From: Mobilibacterium timonense
GTDB lineage: Bacteria; Bacillota; Clostridia; Peptostreptococcales; Anaerovoracaceae
Direction: 5' to 3'
DNA length: 64,000 nt
Assembly (NCBI RefSeq): GCF_900155555.1
Contig: NZ_FUHN01000006.1
Coordinates: forward strand, 248,001 to 312,000
Shown here: one piece after another, positions 9,267 to 17,598 of the stretch
Layout of the letters: the number at the start of each line of letters is the position of its first letter
Position numbering within the stretch: position 1 is the first letter of the stretch
Notes under the pieces: generated by a model
Database searches by the model: none
Told to the model about the DNA's origin: nothing
What the model saw: only the letters and a program-made list of their open reading frames with translations
Made by a program: the position numbers and the translations under genes

Positions 9267-10136
9267 GTGGATAAATCCGGGCTCCCTTTGTATCTGTCGG
9301 TCAGGACGATGTATCACATTCACGGGGATGGAATCGAATTCGTTGTTGTAGAGCTTCCTGATCATTTCGACTTTCGTATTCGCCAACTGGAGAGACAAAT
9401 CGAATTATACAAAGGACATTTTAAAACGAATGTGGCATTTTCACTCGAGCATATTTCCCGATATCAGAGAGAAGTACTGATTGGTAATGGAGTACCATTT
9501 GTATGTATCCCTGATCAGATCTATCTTCCGTTTCTGGGGATGCTGCTGACGAACCGGTTTCACGATAATGCATCAGTAGATGCGGACAGACTGTCGCCAA
9601 CCGCCCAGGCTTTATTCTTGCTTCTGGCATACGGAAGTGAAAGCGATCGATACAGTAAGACCCGGGCTGCCAAAATACTTGGTGTTACAAATACCACGAT
9701 GACCCGCGCCAGCAAACAGCTTAACGCAGCAGACGTAACTCTGGAGGAAACCGAAGGGACGAAGACATATATACGTAAGGCGGTTCAGGGGGCAGATTTT
9801 TTTGAGGCAGGAAAGCCATATCTTATCGATCCGATACAGCGAATTGCATATGTCAGAGAAGCCGATGATATGTGGGATCTACCGGAGGCAGGGGAGACAG
9901 CACTAAGTGTTTTGTCAATGCTCAATCCACCTGCAGTTAAAACCAGAGCGATCTGGAAGAATGACATGAAATCGAAAGACTATATCATGGTTGATCCGAA
10001 ATTTGAGACTGCAGATGACTATATCCGTTTGGAGGAATGGAAATACTCACCAAAACTTTTTGCCAGAGATGGAAAAGTAGATCCGATTTCTTTGTACTGT
10101 GCCCTGCGTGATGATCCGGATGAGCGCATTCAGTGA
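9267..10136 (+). CDS. AbiEi/MarR-like antitoxin-type regulator
   Basis: A protein of about 289 residues with a winged-helix core (SKTRAAKILGVTNTTMTRASKQLN, near residues 130-155). The N-terminal segment contains GVPFVCIPDQIYLPFLGM, as in the regulator that precedes AbiEii-type nucleotidyltransferases in Clostridia. The start is uncertain: GTG 9267 is the furthest in-frame candidate after a TGA at 9234, and ATG 9309 is possible; neither has a good ribosome site. The partner toxin gene 30 bases downstream is truncated, so this antitoxin may be orphaned. Function is inferred from family and position. Confidence 0.6.
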   Translation: MDKSGLPLYLSVRTMYHIHGDGIEFVVVELPDHFDFRIRQLERQIELYKGHFKTNVAFSLEHISRYQREVLIGNGVPFVCIPDQIYLPFLGMLLTNRFHDNASVDADRLSPTAQALFLLLAYGSESDRYSKTRAAKILGVTNTTMTRASKQLNAADVTLEETEGTKTYIRKAVQGADFFEAGKPYLIDPIQRIAYVREADDMWDLPEAGETALSVLSMLNPPAVKTRAIWKNDMKSKDYIMVDPKFETADDYIRLEEWKYSPKLFARDGKVDPISLYCALRDDPDERIQ

Positions 10137-10165
10137 GAATTAGAACAAGTGATGGAGAATATTAA

Positions 10166-10420
10166 ATGGCTGTAATGGGAATGGAAGCCTTCAAAAGATC
10201 TTTTGAAGGTTATGAGGACTGCTACACAATTATAGGCGGAACTGCTTGCGATATTCTGATGTCTGAAGCACAACTGGATTTCAGAGCTACAAAAGATATC
10301 GATATGATTATCCTATTGGAAGACCGGTATCAGAAATTTGCTCAGAAGTTCTGGAGCGGGGGCAGAGTCAAGGGACAGTACGCTGGCCACAGGCGGGTCA
10401 GACTTGCTCAAACCAATTAG
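10166..10420 (+). pseudogene. Truncated AbiEii-like nucleotidyltransferase
   Basis: The first 60 or so residues match the nucleotidyltransferase fold of AbiEii-type toxins: YTIIGGTACDILM followed by ATKDIDMIILLED, giving the GG and D-x-D signature. After about position 10353 (QKFAQKFW) the similarity stops and the frame ends at 10420. An intact protein would be several times longer, so the C-terminal part has been lost, probably when the repeat/IS region that begins at 10461 was assembled. It lies directly behind the antitoxin-type gene. Confidence 0.7.
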
Positions 10421-10460
10421 CAGGATGGGCAATTTACACACGATTCAAGACTTGACCAGT

Positions 10461-10566
10461 TCGCAAAGCCGATACAGAGGGATTTTAGATAGTACGCAAA
10501 TTCCGCTGTAAAATCAGCAAAAAATACAGCGGAATAGAGAGAAAGTGCAAATCCCTCTGTACGGCC
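10461..10566. repeat. Palindromic repeat unit, copy 1 (intact)
   Basis: A unit of about 105 bp with two nested inverted repeats. The outer arms are ATACAGAGGGATTT and AAATCCCTCTGTA, and the inner arms are TTCCGCTGTA and TACAGCGGAA around CAGCAAAAAA. A second copy, almost identical, begins at 10587. It has no coding potential. It resembles a small non-autonomous palindromic element or a structured RNA; its identity is unknown. Confidence 0.75.
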
Positions 10567-10700
10567 ACACCTGCTCATATGTCAGCTCGCAAAGCCGATA
10601 CAGAGGGATTTTAGGTAGTGCGCAAATTCCGCTGTAAAATCAGCAAAAAATACAGCGGAATAGAGAGAAATGTTGTGACCCCAAAAAGTTAGACCTGAGA

Positions 10701-12247
10701 GAGACTGTTTCAAAGTCTGTGTAAACTCAAAATTACTAACGTAAGATAAGTTGATATTTCTGTGGTCAGGCGGTCATTTCAGGCCATCCTAACCTTAACA
10801 GCATTGTAACGTAAGATTATTACATGTCAATATGGGGATTCTCTTTGGCTTTGTGTCGCCCAGAATCCCCGTATCAATGCCAGTCTGGACTGCCTTTAAA
10901 CAGGTCCAGACTGGGCATTTTTAATAACTGTGTCCTTCTAGCCGTTCCTCAAAATAGATTTCCAGCTGGGAATGGATCTGCCCCCAATCCTGGCGGTGCC
11001 CCGTCCATTTCTTTGTAATATCGATTATCGCCAGATACAGCATCTTCAGCAGGCTGTCGTCCGAAGGAAAGACTGTTTTTGATTTCGTCACTTTCCGGAG
11101 CTGACGATTGAATCCTTCAATCGTATTGGTCGTATAGATCAGACGCCGCACAGCTTCTGGATATTTGAAATAAGTTGCCAGATTCGGCCAGTGTTCATTC
11201 CATGACTTTGAGATTTTTGGATACTTGACGTCCCATTTTTCTCCAAATTCATCCAGATTTGAAAGGGCAGTCTGTTCATCTGGAGCAGCATACACTTTTT
11301 TCAAATCGGCCATGAGCTTTTTCAAGTCCTTGTATGATACATATTTCGTAGAATTGCGAATCTGGTGGATAATACACTGCTGGACCTCCGCATGCGGATA
11401 GACGGCTTCGATCGCCTGTGGGAACCCGGTCAGGCCATCTACGCAGGTGATCAGTATCTCCTCCACACCGCGATTCTTCAGGCTGTTCATGATGGAAAGC
11501 CAGAATTTTGCGCTCTCGTTTTCCCCAACGTACATGCCCAGAACATCTTTTCTGCCGGACATATCAATACCGATAGCAATGTAAACGGCTCGTTTCACAA
11601 TACGACCTTCGCTGCGTACATGGTAATGGATCGCGTCCATGAAAACAACCGCATAGACTTCTTCCAGGGGACGTTCCTGCCATTCTTTGACGATTGGAAG
11701 GATCTTGTCCGTGATCCTGCTGATCGTGCTGTCAGAGATCTCGATATCGTAAAGATCACGCATATGGCTCTCGATGTCCGCTGTTGTCATTCCTTTGGCG
11801 TACATAGAAATGATTTTCTCTTCCATGTCCTGCGTAATGGTATTCTGATACTTTTTGATAACCTGGGGCTCAAATTCCCCCTTTCGATCTCTGGGAACAT
11901 CTATCTCCATGTCACCGTAGCTGGTATGCATGGTCTTCTTTGAATAACCATTCCGGCTGTTGTCCGTTTCTTTGTTCTTGTAATCATATCTGGAATAACC
12001 GAGTTCTTCGTTCATCTCAGCGTCCAGTGTACCTTCCAGGATGATGGACATCATATCTCTCATGATCGAATTGACATCTGTACCATCTTTGATGTGAACG
12101 TCATTCTCTTTCAGATAGTTGCTCATCATTTCTCGGAGAGCAGCCTTTTGCGGTGAATCTGATCTTCGTCTGGCCATAAAAAACCTCCATACTCGTAAGT
12201 CAATCTTACGTTAGTACAGAGGTTTACACAATCTTTGGGATACTCCC
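10701..12247 (-). mobile_element. IS256-family element inserted in the IS3 element
   Basis: A 1547-bp element. The left end GAGACTGTTTCAAAGTCTG pairs imperfectly with the complement of the right end, and GTGTAAAC and ACTAACGTAAGAT are shared further in. The 8-bp direct repeat ACCTGAGA flanks it (10693-10700 and 12248-12255), as expected for IS256 transposition. It sits in the non-coding 3' end of the IS3 element, leaving both transposase sets intact. Confidence 0.92.
10921..12177 (-). CDS. IS256-family transposase
   Basis: A 418-residue mutator-type DDE transposase. The acidic triad is visible in VFMDAIHYHV, CVDGLTGFPQAIEAVYPHA and TTNTIEGFNRQLRKV, and the family motif PHAEVQQCIIHQIRNS is intact. 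The N-terminal MSIILEGTLDAEMNEELGYSRYD and RNGYSKKT blocks are also typical. The reading frame is complete and full length, so the element may still be active. Confidence 0.96.
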   Translation of the reverse strand: MARRRSDSPQKAALREMMSNYLKENDVHIKDGTDVNSIMRDMMSIILEGTLDAEMNEELGYSRYDYKNKETDNSRNGYSKKTMHTSYGDMEIDVPRDRKGEFEPQVIKKYQNTITQDMEEKIISMYAKGMTTADIESHMRDLYDIEISDSTISRITDKILPIVKEWQERPLEEVYAVVFMDAIHYHVRSEGRIVKRAVYIAIGIDMSGRKDVLGMYVGENESAKFWLSIMNSLKNRGVEEILITCVDGLTGFPQAIEAVYPHAEVQQCIIHQIRNSTKYVSYKDLKKLMADLKKVYAAPDEQTALSNLDEFGEKWDVKYPKISKSWNEHWPNLATYFKYPEAVRRLIYTTNTIEGFNRQLRKVTKSKTVFPSDDSLLKMLYLAIIDITKKWTGHRQDWGQIHSQLEIYFEERLEGHSY

Positions 12248-12289
12248 ACCTGAGAGCGTAGCAGATTTGATTGCTGCTACTCAACTTAT

Positions 12290-13108
12290 TTATGCGGCCT
12301 GATGACTGAGTCGGTATTGTACCGGACTCATCCAGCCAAGCTTCTCTTTGATTCGTCGATTATTGTAGTATTCAATATAGTTCTCAATCGCAGTTTTTAA
12401 GGATTCGTAACTGTAATAGATCACTCCATAGTATATCTCCTGCTTCAGGAGCCCGAAGAAGTTCTCCATAACAGCATTATCGTGACAATTTCCCTTGCGT
12501 GACATGCTCTGGAATATTCGTTCATCCTTCAGTCTCTTTGTATAATCTTTCATCTGGTAAGCCCAGCCTTGATCAGAGTGAAAAGTTCGTCTGAATTTGC
12601 AATCTGCAGTGATCTTTACAGCCTCATCAAATGCCTTCATTACATTTTCTGCCGAGGGTTTTCTATCGATTCCAAAGCTTATTATTTCTCCATTAAACAG
12701 ATCCATGAATGGATCCAGATAGAGCTTTCGTGCTACGATCCTTCCGCCGGGTTTCCTCTCGTAATACTTGAATTCTGAGGTGTCCGTGGTTATCTTCTGG
12801 TGCACGATGCTTGTATCGAATCTTCTGTTGATCCTGTTCTTTGCAGTCTTTCCGACCTTTCCCTTGTAGGAGTTGTATTTCCGGTTCTTGCGGCCGAACG
12901 AAGTCACCTGCAGACCGTATTTCTGCATGACCCGCTGCACTCTCTTCTTGTTGACTCTGTATCCCTGATTCCTCAGCTCGGCTGTCATTCGCCGGTATCC
13001 ATAATTCTTATTTTCTTTCTTGATCTCGATGATCTTTTCCACTAACTCCTTATCGGGGTCCGCCTTGCCAAAGCGTTTCTGCCAATACATGTAGGTAGCT
13101 TTTGGCAT
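12290..13108 (-). CDS. IS3-family transposase OrfB (catalytic part)
   Basis: The rve integrase domain with the DDE residues: TTDTSEFKYY, FHSDQGWAYQ and NCHDNAVMENFFG..KQE. ATG 13108 is only the first Met in this frame. The frame stays open upstream (SREETALGGRK...GEFKLKDLLSYAH) back to the slippery site at 13219-13225, so the true product is an OrfAB fusion made by -1 frameshifting. It is complete at the C terminus (GWMSPVQYRLS). Confidence 0.93.
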   Translation of the reverse strand: MPKATYMYWQKRFGKADPDKELVEKIIEIKKENKNYGYRRMTAELRNQGYRVNKKRVQRVMQKYGLQVTSFGRKNRKYNSYKGKVGKTAKNRINRRFDTSIVHQKITTDTSEFKYYERKPGGRIVARKLYLDPFMDLFNGEIISFGIDRKPSAENVMKAFDEAVKITADCKFRRTFHSDQGWAYQMKDYTKRLKDERIFQSMSRKGNCHDNAVMENFFGLLKQEIYYGVIYYSYESLKTAIENYIEYYNNRRIKEKLGWMSPVQYRLSHQAA

Positions 13109-13131
13109 ATGTGCATATGAGAGAAGGTCTT

Positions 13132-13707
13132 TTAGTTTGAATTCTCCTCGGAGGCTGTGGATGACGAACGCCGTTCTCTCATTTCCTTTTCGTCCTCCAA
13201 GCGCAGTCTCCTCACGGCTTTTAAAAAAGCATTCTCCAGCCTTAAATGCTCGTTTTCTTTTTCCAGTTCTTTTATGTACTCAGCAGCTGTTTCAGTAATA
13301 TCTGTCTCTGCTGACTGCAATTTCTGTTCTTTTAATTGTTTTGCCAATACTTCTCTTTGACCTTTCCTGTAAGGCTTTAAAGCATCCGGACCAGCCGCAC
13401 GATAACGCTGTACCCAGCTTGTGATCACGCTTGGGTTTCTGATACCTTCCTGTAAAGCCAGTTTTCTATACGACATGTTACTTGACAAATACAACTCTAC
13501 AACAGAAAGCTTTTTTTCGAAAGTGTAAACTTCTGGCTTCGTTTGACGCTTGAGTCCCGCATCACCAAACCTTTCATATGCGTGGACCCAATTTCTTACA
13601 CATGCGCAACCAAGCCCGTATCTATTTGCGAGGACCCGGAATCCTCCTTCACCGTTTAAATAAGAATTGATGACCTTCTTCTTAAATTCAAAATCGTACT
13701 TAGACAT
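13132..13707 (-). CDS. IS3-family OrfA (helix-turn-helix and leucine zipper)
   Basis: 191 residues with two helix-turn-helix segments (GGFRVLANRYGLGCACVRNWV and SYRKLALQEGIRNPSVITSWV) followed by a coiled coil (IKELEKENEHLRLENAFLKAV). OrfA binds the terminal repeats and is the N-terminal half of the OrfAB transposase. Its stop lies downstream of the frameshift site, as expected. Confidence 0.92.
   Translation of the reverse strand: MSKYDFEFKKKVINSYLNGEGGFRVLANRYGLGCACVRNWVHAYERFGDAGLKRQTKPEVYTFEKKLSVVELYLSSNMSYRKLALQEGIRNPSVITSWVQRYRAAGPDALKPYRKGQREVLAKQLKEQKLQSAETDITETAAEYIKELEKENEHLRLENAFLKAVRRLRLEDEKEMRERRSSSTASEENSN
13219..13225 (-). other. Programmed -1 frameshift site
   Basis: On the minus strand the heptamer T TTA AAA follows GCT TT in the OrfA frame (codons for A-F-L-K). 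A -1 slip here joins OrfA to an open frame leading into OrfB without a stop. Canonical X-XXY-YYZ form. Confidence 0.7.
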
Positions 13708-13786
13708 AAAGATTGACCTCCAATCGCTAGATTCTTGATCTAACTTTTTGGGGTCAGCTCAAAAGTGCAAATCCCTCTGTATGGCC

Positions 13787-14301
13787 GGATAACCCGGTTC
13801 GATTGGCTCCAAATCGCATTCTGTGTTATCAGTTATACAATGTGCAGAAAATAGCGTATAATATGACCAAAAGAGTCCATATACAAAATGTTGATTATCC
13901 ATACTTTTTGTGAGCCCATAATGTTGATACAGGCAACGTATTGAATAAATAAAATGTTGGCTTAAGACAGAACGGGAAATACGATTGGATCGTGTGAAAC
14001 CTGGAATGTCTGATCGTGCAGGGTGCAAGGCAGGTCGGAAAGACCTTTGCAGTTGAACGATTCTTTTCCAGACAGCTGCTGGACAAAGAAAATCATTAAT
14101 TTCAGTACTTGGAAGGTATCTGTCACGTAAGTATCTAACATGGGTAAGAAATCATCCTGTCTGCTATATATTAAAAGGCAGTGGTTCAATTCCCACTCTG
14201 CGTAGATAGCATGGCTCCGAATGGTGTGCTAAGATTTTTTAGCAGAAGGGAAGCGTGCTTTTCCTGGAAAAAGAAAGTAGCTTTATGCGGAGGTTGGTTG
14301 A
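13787..14301. other. Gene-poor debris after the IS
   Basis: About 500 bases that are more AT-rich than the neighbourhood. The only recognisable content is the ATPase fragment at 13998-14099 and small hairpins (GCAGTGG...CCACTCTGC near 14178; GCTAA...TTAGC near 14229). No complete gene is seen. Confidence 0.6.
13998..14099 (+). pseudogene. Fragment of a DUF4143-type AAA ATPase
   Basis: Thirty-three codons after an in-frame TGA read LECLIVQGARQVGKTFAV, a Walker A of the ATPase/DUF4143 family, then stop at TAA 14097. No start or remaining domains are present. A complete member of this family is at 59020-60231. It is probably a relic of a gene destroyed in this rearranged region. Confidence 0.45.
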
Positions 14302-15081
14302 ATGAATAGTTCGAAAATATCAAAACAAGACGGCCACATCGTTCCGGTGGTCTGCGAGGTGCCGGAGGAGGCGGATTCCGTCGTCATAATGGTCCACGGG
14401 TTTACCAGCAGCAAGGAATGTCCCACTGGGGAGCTCCTGCTCCGGAGGATGCCTGAGGCGGGGATCGGAGTCGTGCTTTATGATCAGCCGGGACACGGAG
14501 AGGAAGAGGCGAAGGAAGATCCGTTCAGGATAGAGAACTGCATGGACAGTCTGGCTGCCGTGGAAAAATATGTCCGGACGAACTGGCCGGAAAAGGAGAT
14601 ATTCTACTTTGCTTCAAGTTACGGGGCATATCTGACGGGACTCTATCTTGAAAGGAGAGACCACGTCGGCACACACCTGCTGATGAGGAGCGGGGCCGTG
14701 ATAATGCCGTGGCTTTTCCTCGGTGCACCTGGATCGGATCCTGATCCGGCGACTTTGAAGGAGCTCGACGAAAAGGGATATCTCATGCTTGGGATGCCCG
14801 GGACAAAGCAGATCAAGGTCCCTAGGGGCATGTTCGAGGATATGATGCTTCCGGAGAATGACCTCTTTGGGAATTTTGGAGAGTCAGACCACGGAAATAC
14901 CAGGGTAGCCATGGTCCACGGGGAAAAGGACCAGGTCGTTCCTGTTCAGTTCGCAAGACAATTTGCAGAAAAATACCATCTGCCGATCACGGTCTTTGAA
15001 GGACAGGGCCATTCGCTCAGCGACGACCCGGCTTGCCCCGATAAGGTGGCCGACCTGGCGATAGAATTTTTCAGGGAATAA
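14302..15081 (+). CDS. Alpha/beta hydrolase
   Basis: A 259-residue cytoplasmic hydrolase. Visible elements are the oxyanion-side motif MVHGFTSSKECP (near residue 32), the nucleophile elbow FASSYGAYLTG (serine near 102; A-x-S-x-G rather than G-x-S-x-G), an acid in VHGEKDQVVP and the histidine in EGQGHSLSDDP. It resembles acyl/feruloyl-esterase-like hydrolases; substrate unknown. GGAGG precedes the ATG. It runs tail to tail with the TetR gene and may belong to the same regulatory neighbourhood as the RuBisCO-like operon. Confidence 0.85.
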   Translation: MNSSKISKQDGHIVPVVCEVPEEADSVVIMVHGFTSSKECPTGELLLRRMPEAGIGVVLYDQPGHGEEEAKEDPFRIENCMDSLAAVEKYVRTNWPEKEIFYFASSYGAYLTGLYLERRDHVGTHLLMRSGAVIMPWLFLGAPGSDPDPATLKELDEKGYLMLGMPGTKQIKVPRGMFEDMMLPENDLFGNFGESDHGNTRVAMVHGEKDQVVPVQFARQFAEKYHLPITVFEGQGHSLSDDPACPDKVADLAIEFFRE

Positions 15082-15132
15082 AAGCTCTTTCATCGCAGCC
15101 GAAGAGATAAACAAAAGGCAGAAGGAGCATGA

Positions 15133-15732
15133 TCAGCCCCTGTACCCCTCGAGCAGGTCTGCAACGCGGCGGGAGACCTCTTTTTCCAGGTCGTCCATCC
15201 CGTCCTGAGGGGTGTCAGGCCACAAAAACTGCGACACGAAATAAAGCCCGATCAGAGCGTCTGCGATTTCTGACGGGTCTATTTTTTTGTTCAGCTCGCC
15301 CTTTTCCTGGCCGCGCTCCACGATCCGCACGAGGATCTCGGACATCCGCCTGCCGGTGTCGTAGAGTTCGCTGTCGGTACGGGCGTTCATGTAGGTTATG
15401 CGGCGCGCCAGGTCCGGGTATTTTGCCGAGGCGCAGACGAAAACAGCCAGGGTCCTGCTGAGGCAGTCCACGGTGCTGAGCCCGTCGGAGTCAGCCACCA
15501 GCTGGGCCTCGCCGGCTTCCAGCACGTCCTCGCAGGTCCCGATGAGCAGGCTCTCCTTGTTCGGAAAATAATTGTAAACGGTGGCCTTCGTCAGCCCCAC
15601 CCTGCCGGCGATGTCCTCCATGGTGGTCTGTTCATACCCTTTTGATGTGAACAGCCGCCGGGAGGCCTTCAGGATCTGCTCACGGTTATTGATCTTATTT
15701 TCTTCTCTTTTTGACAGTGTTTCGTTTCTCAT
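15133..15732 (-). CDS. TetR-family transcriptional repressor
   Basis: 199 residues. The N-terminal helix-turn-helix is classical (REQILKASRRLFTSKGYEQ, then TMEDIAGRVGLTKATVYNYFPNKESLL); the C-terminal ligand domain ends WPDTPQDGMDDLEKEVSRRVADLLEG. It is divergent from the six-gene operon beginning at 16038, whose promoter carries two matching palindromes, so it is the likely repressor of that operon, probably released by a pathway compound. Its own promoter is so close to ATG that the mRNA may be almost leaderless. Confidence 0.93.
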   Translation of the reverse strand: MRNETLSKREENKINNREQILKASRRLFTSKGYEQTTMEDIAGRVGLTKATVYNYFPNKESLLIGTCEDVLEAGEAQLVADSDGLSTVDCLSRTLAVFVCASAKYPDLARRITYMNARTDSELYDTGRRMSEILVRIVERGQEKGELNKKIDPSEIADALIGLYFVSQFLWPDTPQDGMDDLEKEVSRRVADLLEGYRG

Positions 15733-15740
15733 ACCCGGCC

Positions 15741-15770
15741 ATTATAGCGTATCAGGTGAAAAAAATGCAA
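15741..15770 (-). promoter_or_regulatory. Promoter of the tetR gene
   Basis: On the minus strand TTGCAT (15765-15770) and a perfect TATAAT (15741-15746) are spaced 18 bases. The predicted start is only a few bases before the ATG at 15732. Confidence 0.6.
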
Positions 15771-15835
15771 TCGGTTTGCGGACTGGTCCGGCATCCCGCG
15801 GATGGAATGAGGGGCGGGTTGCTGTTTTGTACGTA

Positions 15836-15894
15836 TTGACAAACAATTTTACTCAAGTATAATTATTACAAACAAATTTTACTCGAGTATAAAA
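15836..15894 (+). promoter_or_regulatory. Consensus promoter with two TetR-type operators
   Basis: TTGACA (15836-15841), 16 bases and TATAAT (15858-15863) form a consensus sigma-A promoter. A direct repeat ACAAACAA(A)TTTTACTC overlaps it twice; each copy contains a palindrome, TACTCAAGTA (15850-15859) and TACTCGAGTA (15880-15889), centred 30 bp apart. One operator spans the spacer/-10 and the other covers the start site, the usual arrangement for TetR repression. The rest of the 15733-16037 gap holds no gene. Confidence 0.75.
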
Positions 15895-16037
15895 TTTTTT
15901 GAAGGGCAGTGAGACGGTGCAGAGCGGCACCAGGCAGGGGCGAATGAGGCCTGGGCGCCGGCTGCGATGACAGAGATGGTCGGATAACAACAAAATAATA
16001 TGAGACAGTGTGATCAAGCTGGGAGGCGGTGATCTCT

Positions 16038-17597
16038 ATGAAGGTTATCACTTACGATGTCGGCACCACGGGCTTCAAGACGGCAATGTTTGAAATATCC
16101 TCGGAAGAGGGTATCCGCCTTGTTGCGGATGCTGTAGGCCACTACAAGCTTACCATCCTCCCGAACGGAGGGACTGAGCAGGACCCGAAAGACTGGTGGC
16201 GCGCCATGTGCAGTGGGACTAATGAGGTCCTGGAGAAGTCGGGCGTACCAGCCTCTGAGGTCAAGGGTATTTCCTTCTGCTCACAGGTGGGCACCCTGGT
16301 CATGGTGGACGAGCATGGGAATGCCCTGAGGCCGGCGATGAACATAATGGACACCAGAGCCACAGCCCAGTTCGGCCGGATAATGGGCTCAGGAGTGAAG
16401 GTGGAAGGCCTCAATGCGAAGAGACTACTGACGTTTCTGAGGATCACAGGGCTGGCCTCCACCAGCGCAAAGGATTCTGTCTGGCGATATCTCTGGGTCA
16501 AGGAAAACGAACCGGAGATTTTTTCGTGTACTTATAAATGGATAGACACAAAGGAGTATCTGATATTCAGAGCCACAGGCAAACTGATGGCCAGTCGTGA
16601 TGATGCCTATATGACATTTCTCTATGACTACAAGAAAAAAGAGTGGAGCCGGGAGCTTTGCAGAATGACCGGTGTAAACATGGACCATCTGCCGGAGGTC
16701 TGTGATTCTACGGCGGTGGTAGGGGAACTCCTGGAAGGTCCGGCAAAAGAGCTGGGACTGGAACCAGGCACGGCTGTAGTGTCCGGTGGAACTGATATCA
16801 GCTTGTGTCAGGTCGGTGCAGGAGCCGTCCGCCCTGGAGATGTGTCCATATGCGGAGGAACATCGGGATGGGTGTGCACCACAGTGGACAAGATGACGGT
16901 GGACGTAGCTTCGGGCATCGGAAGTGTCGTTTGTGCGGATCCCAGGACGCTGCTTTATACAGCAGACTGTGAGACAGCTGGAAAATGTCTTGAATGGGCA
17001 AAGGAGAGACTTCAGGGGACGCCATTCGACTCATACAGAGAGATGTTCGACGCAGTGGAAAGGGCTCCGGCGGGAAGCCACAATGTGGTGTTCTCACCGT
17101 GGATGCATGGTAACAGATGCCCGTTTGAGGATCCCCTTTCGAGAGGTGTTTTCTTCAACGTAGATGTGAACTGCCATTCGAGCGACCTCATCCGGGCTGT
17201 GGTAGAAGGCGTGGCCATGCACATGCGGTGGCTTCTGGAGACCAGCGAACGCAACGTGAAGACCAACCCTGCTCTACGATTCGTCGGAGGTATCGCGAGA
17301 ACACCTGTCGTGGGACAGATCATGGCAGACGTTACGAAACGCACTATCGAGGTGCCTGAAGTCCCGGAACAGTCCGGTACGGCCGGGGCAGCTGCAGTCC
17401 TTGCTGTGGCCTTCGGTATGCTGGACAGCATACAGGATGTCCGGGAAATAATAAAGATCCGGGACAGATTCGAGCCGGATGAGGCGAATATAAGAGTATA
17501 TGACCGCATTTTCCCGGTATTCAAGGAACTATATAAGGCTAACAAAAAAGCCTATCAGACGCTGAACGGGCAGGAGCCCGGAGCGGCGGGGGAATAG
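16038..17597 (+). CDS. FGGY-family carbohydrate kinase
   Basis: About 519 residues, an ATP-dependent kinase of the xylulokinase/glycerol-kinase superfamily. The N-terminal phosphate motif DVGTTGFKTAMFE and the second-domain blocks VVSGGTDISLCQVGAGAV, CGGTSGW and FVGGIARTPVVGQIMADV are present. ATG 16038 is preferred over GTG 16029 because GGAGG lies 11 bases before it. It is the first gene of the RuBisCO-like-protein operon and is expected to phosphorylate the imported sugar, polyol or sugar acid. The substrate cannot be read from sequence. Confidence 0.93.
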   Translation: MKVITYDVGTTGFKTAMFEISSEEGIRLVADAVGHYKLTILPNGGTEQDPKDWWRAMCSGTNEVLEKSGVPASEVKGISFCSQVGTLVMVDEHGNALRPAMNIMDTRATAQFGRIMGSGVKVEGLNAKRLLTFLRITGLASTSAKDSVWRYLWVKENEPEIFSCTYKWIDTKEYLIFRATGKLMASRDDAYMTFLYDYKKKEWSRELCRMTGVNMDHLPEVCDSTAVVGELLEGPAKELGLEPGTAVVSGGTDISLCQVGAGAVRPGDVSICGGTSGWVCTTVDKMTVDVASGIGSVVCADPRTLLYTADCETAGKCLEWAKERLQGTPFDSYREMFDAVERAPAGSHNVVFSPWMHGNRCPFEDPLSRGVFFNVDVNCHSSDLIRAVVEGVAMHMRWLLETSERNVKTNPALRFVGGIARTPVVGQIMADVTKRTIEVPEVPEQSGTAGAAAVLAVAFGMLDSIQDVREIIKIRDRFEPDEANIRVYDRIFPVFKELYKANKKAYQTLNGQEPGAAGE

Positions 17598-17598
17598 A

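Larger units (their letters stand above)
10671..13761 (-). mobile_element. IS3-family (IS150-group) element carrying a nested IS
   Basis: The ends share TGACCCCAAAAAGTTAGA (left 10676-10693, complement at the right end) and begin TG / end CA. The flanking AAA at 10668-10670 and 13762-13764 is a 3-bp target duplication, proved by comparison with the uninterrupted repeat at 10461. Without the IS256 insertion and its duplication the element would be about 1.54 kb, normal for the group. It encodes OrfA and OrfB on the minus strand. Confidence 0.92.
10587..13786. repeat. Palindromic repeat unit, copy 2, split by an IS
   Basis: The left part (10587-10670) and right part (13765-13786) together recreate copy 1 with a few substitutions. 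They are separated by the IS3-type element at 10671-13761 and a duplicated AAA. The intact copy 1 therefore shows the pre-insertion sequence. Confidence 0.8.

Noticed and set aside
14176-14201. TTCAATTC in a GCAGTGG/CCACTCTGC hairpin, like a tRNA T-arm
   Set aside because: The loop is one base too long and no acceptor, D or anticodon arm is found; not a tRNA, and an att-site origin cannot be shown.
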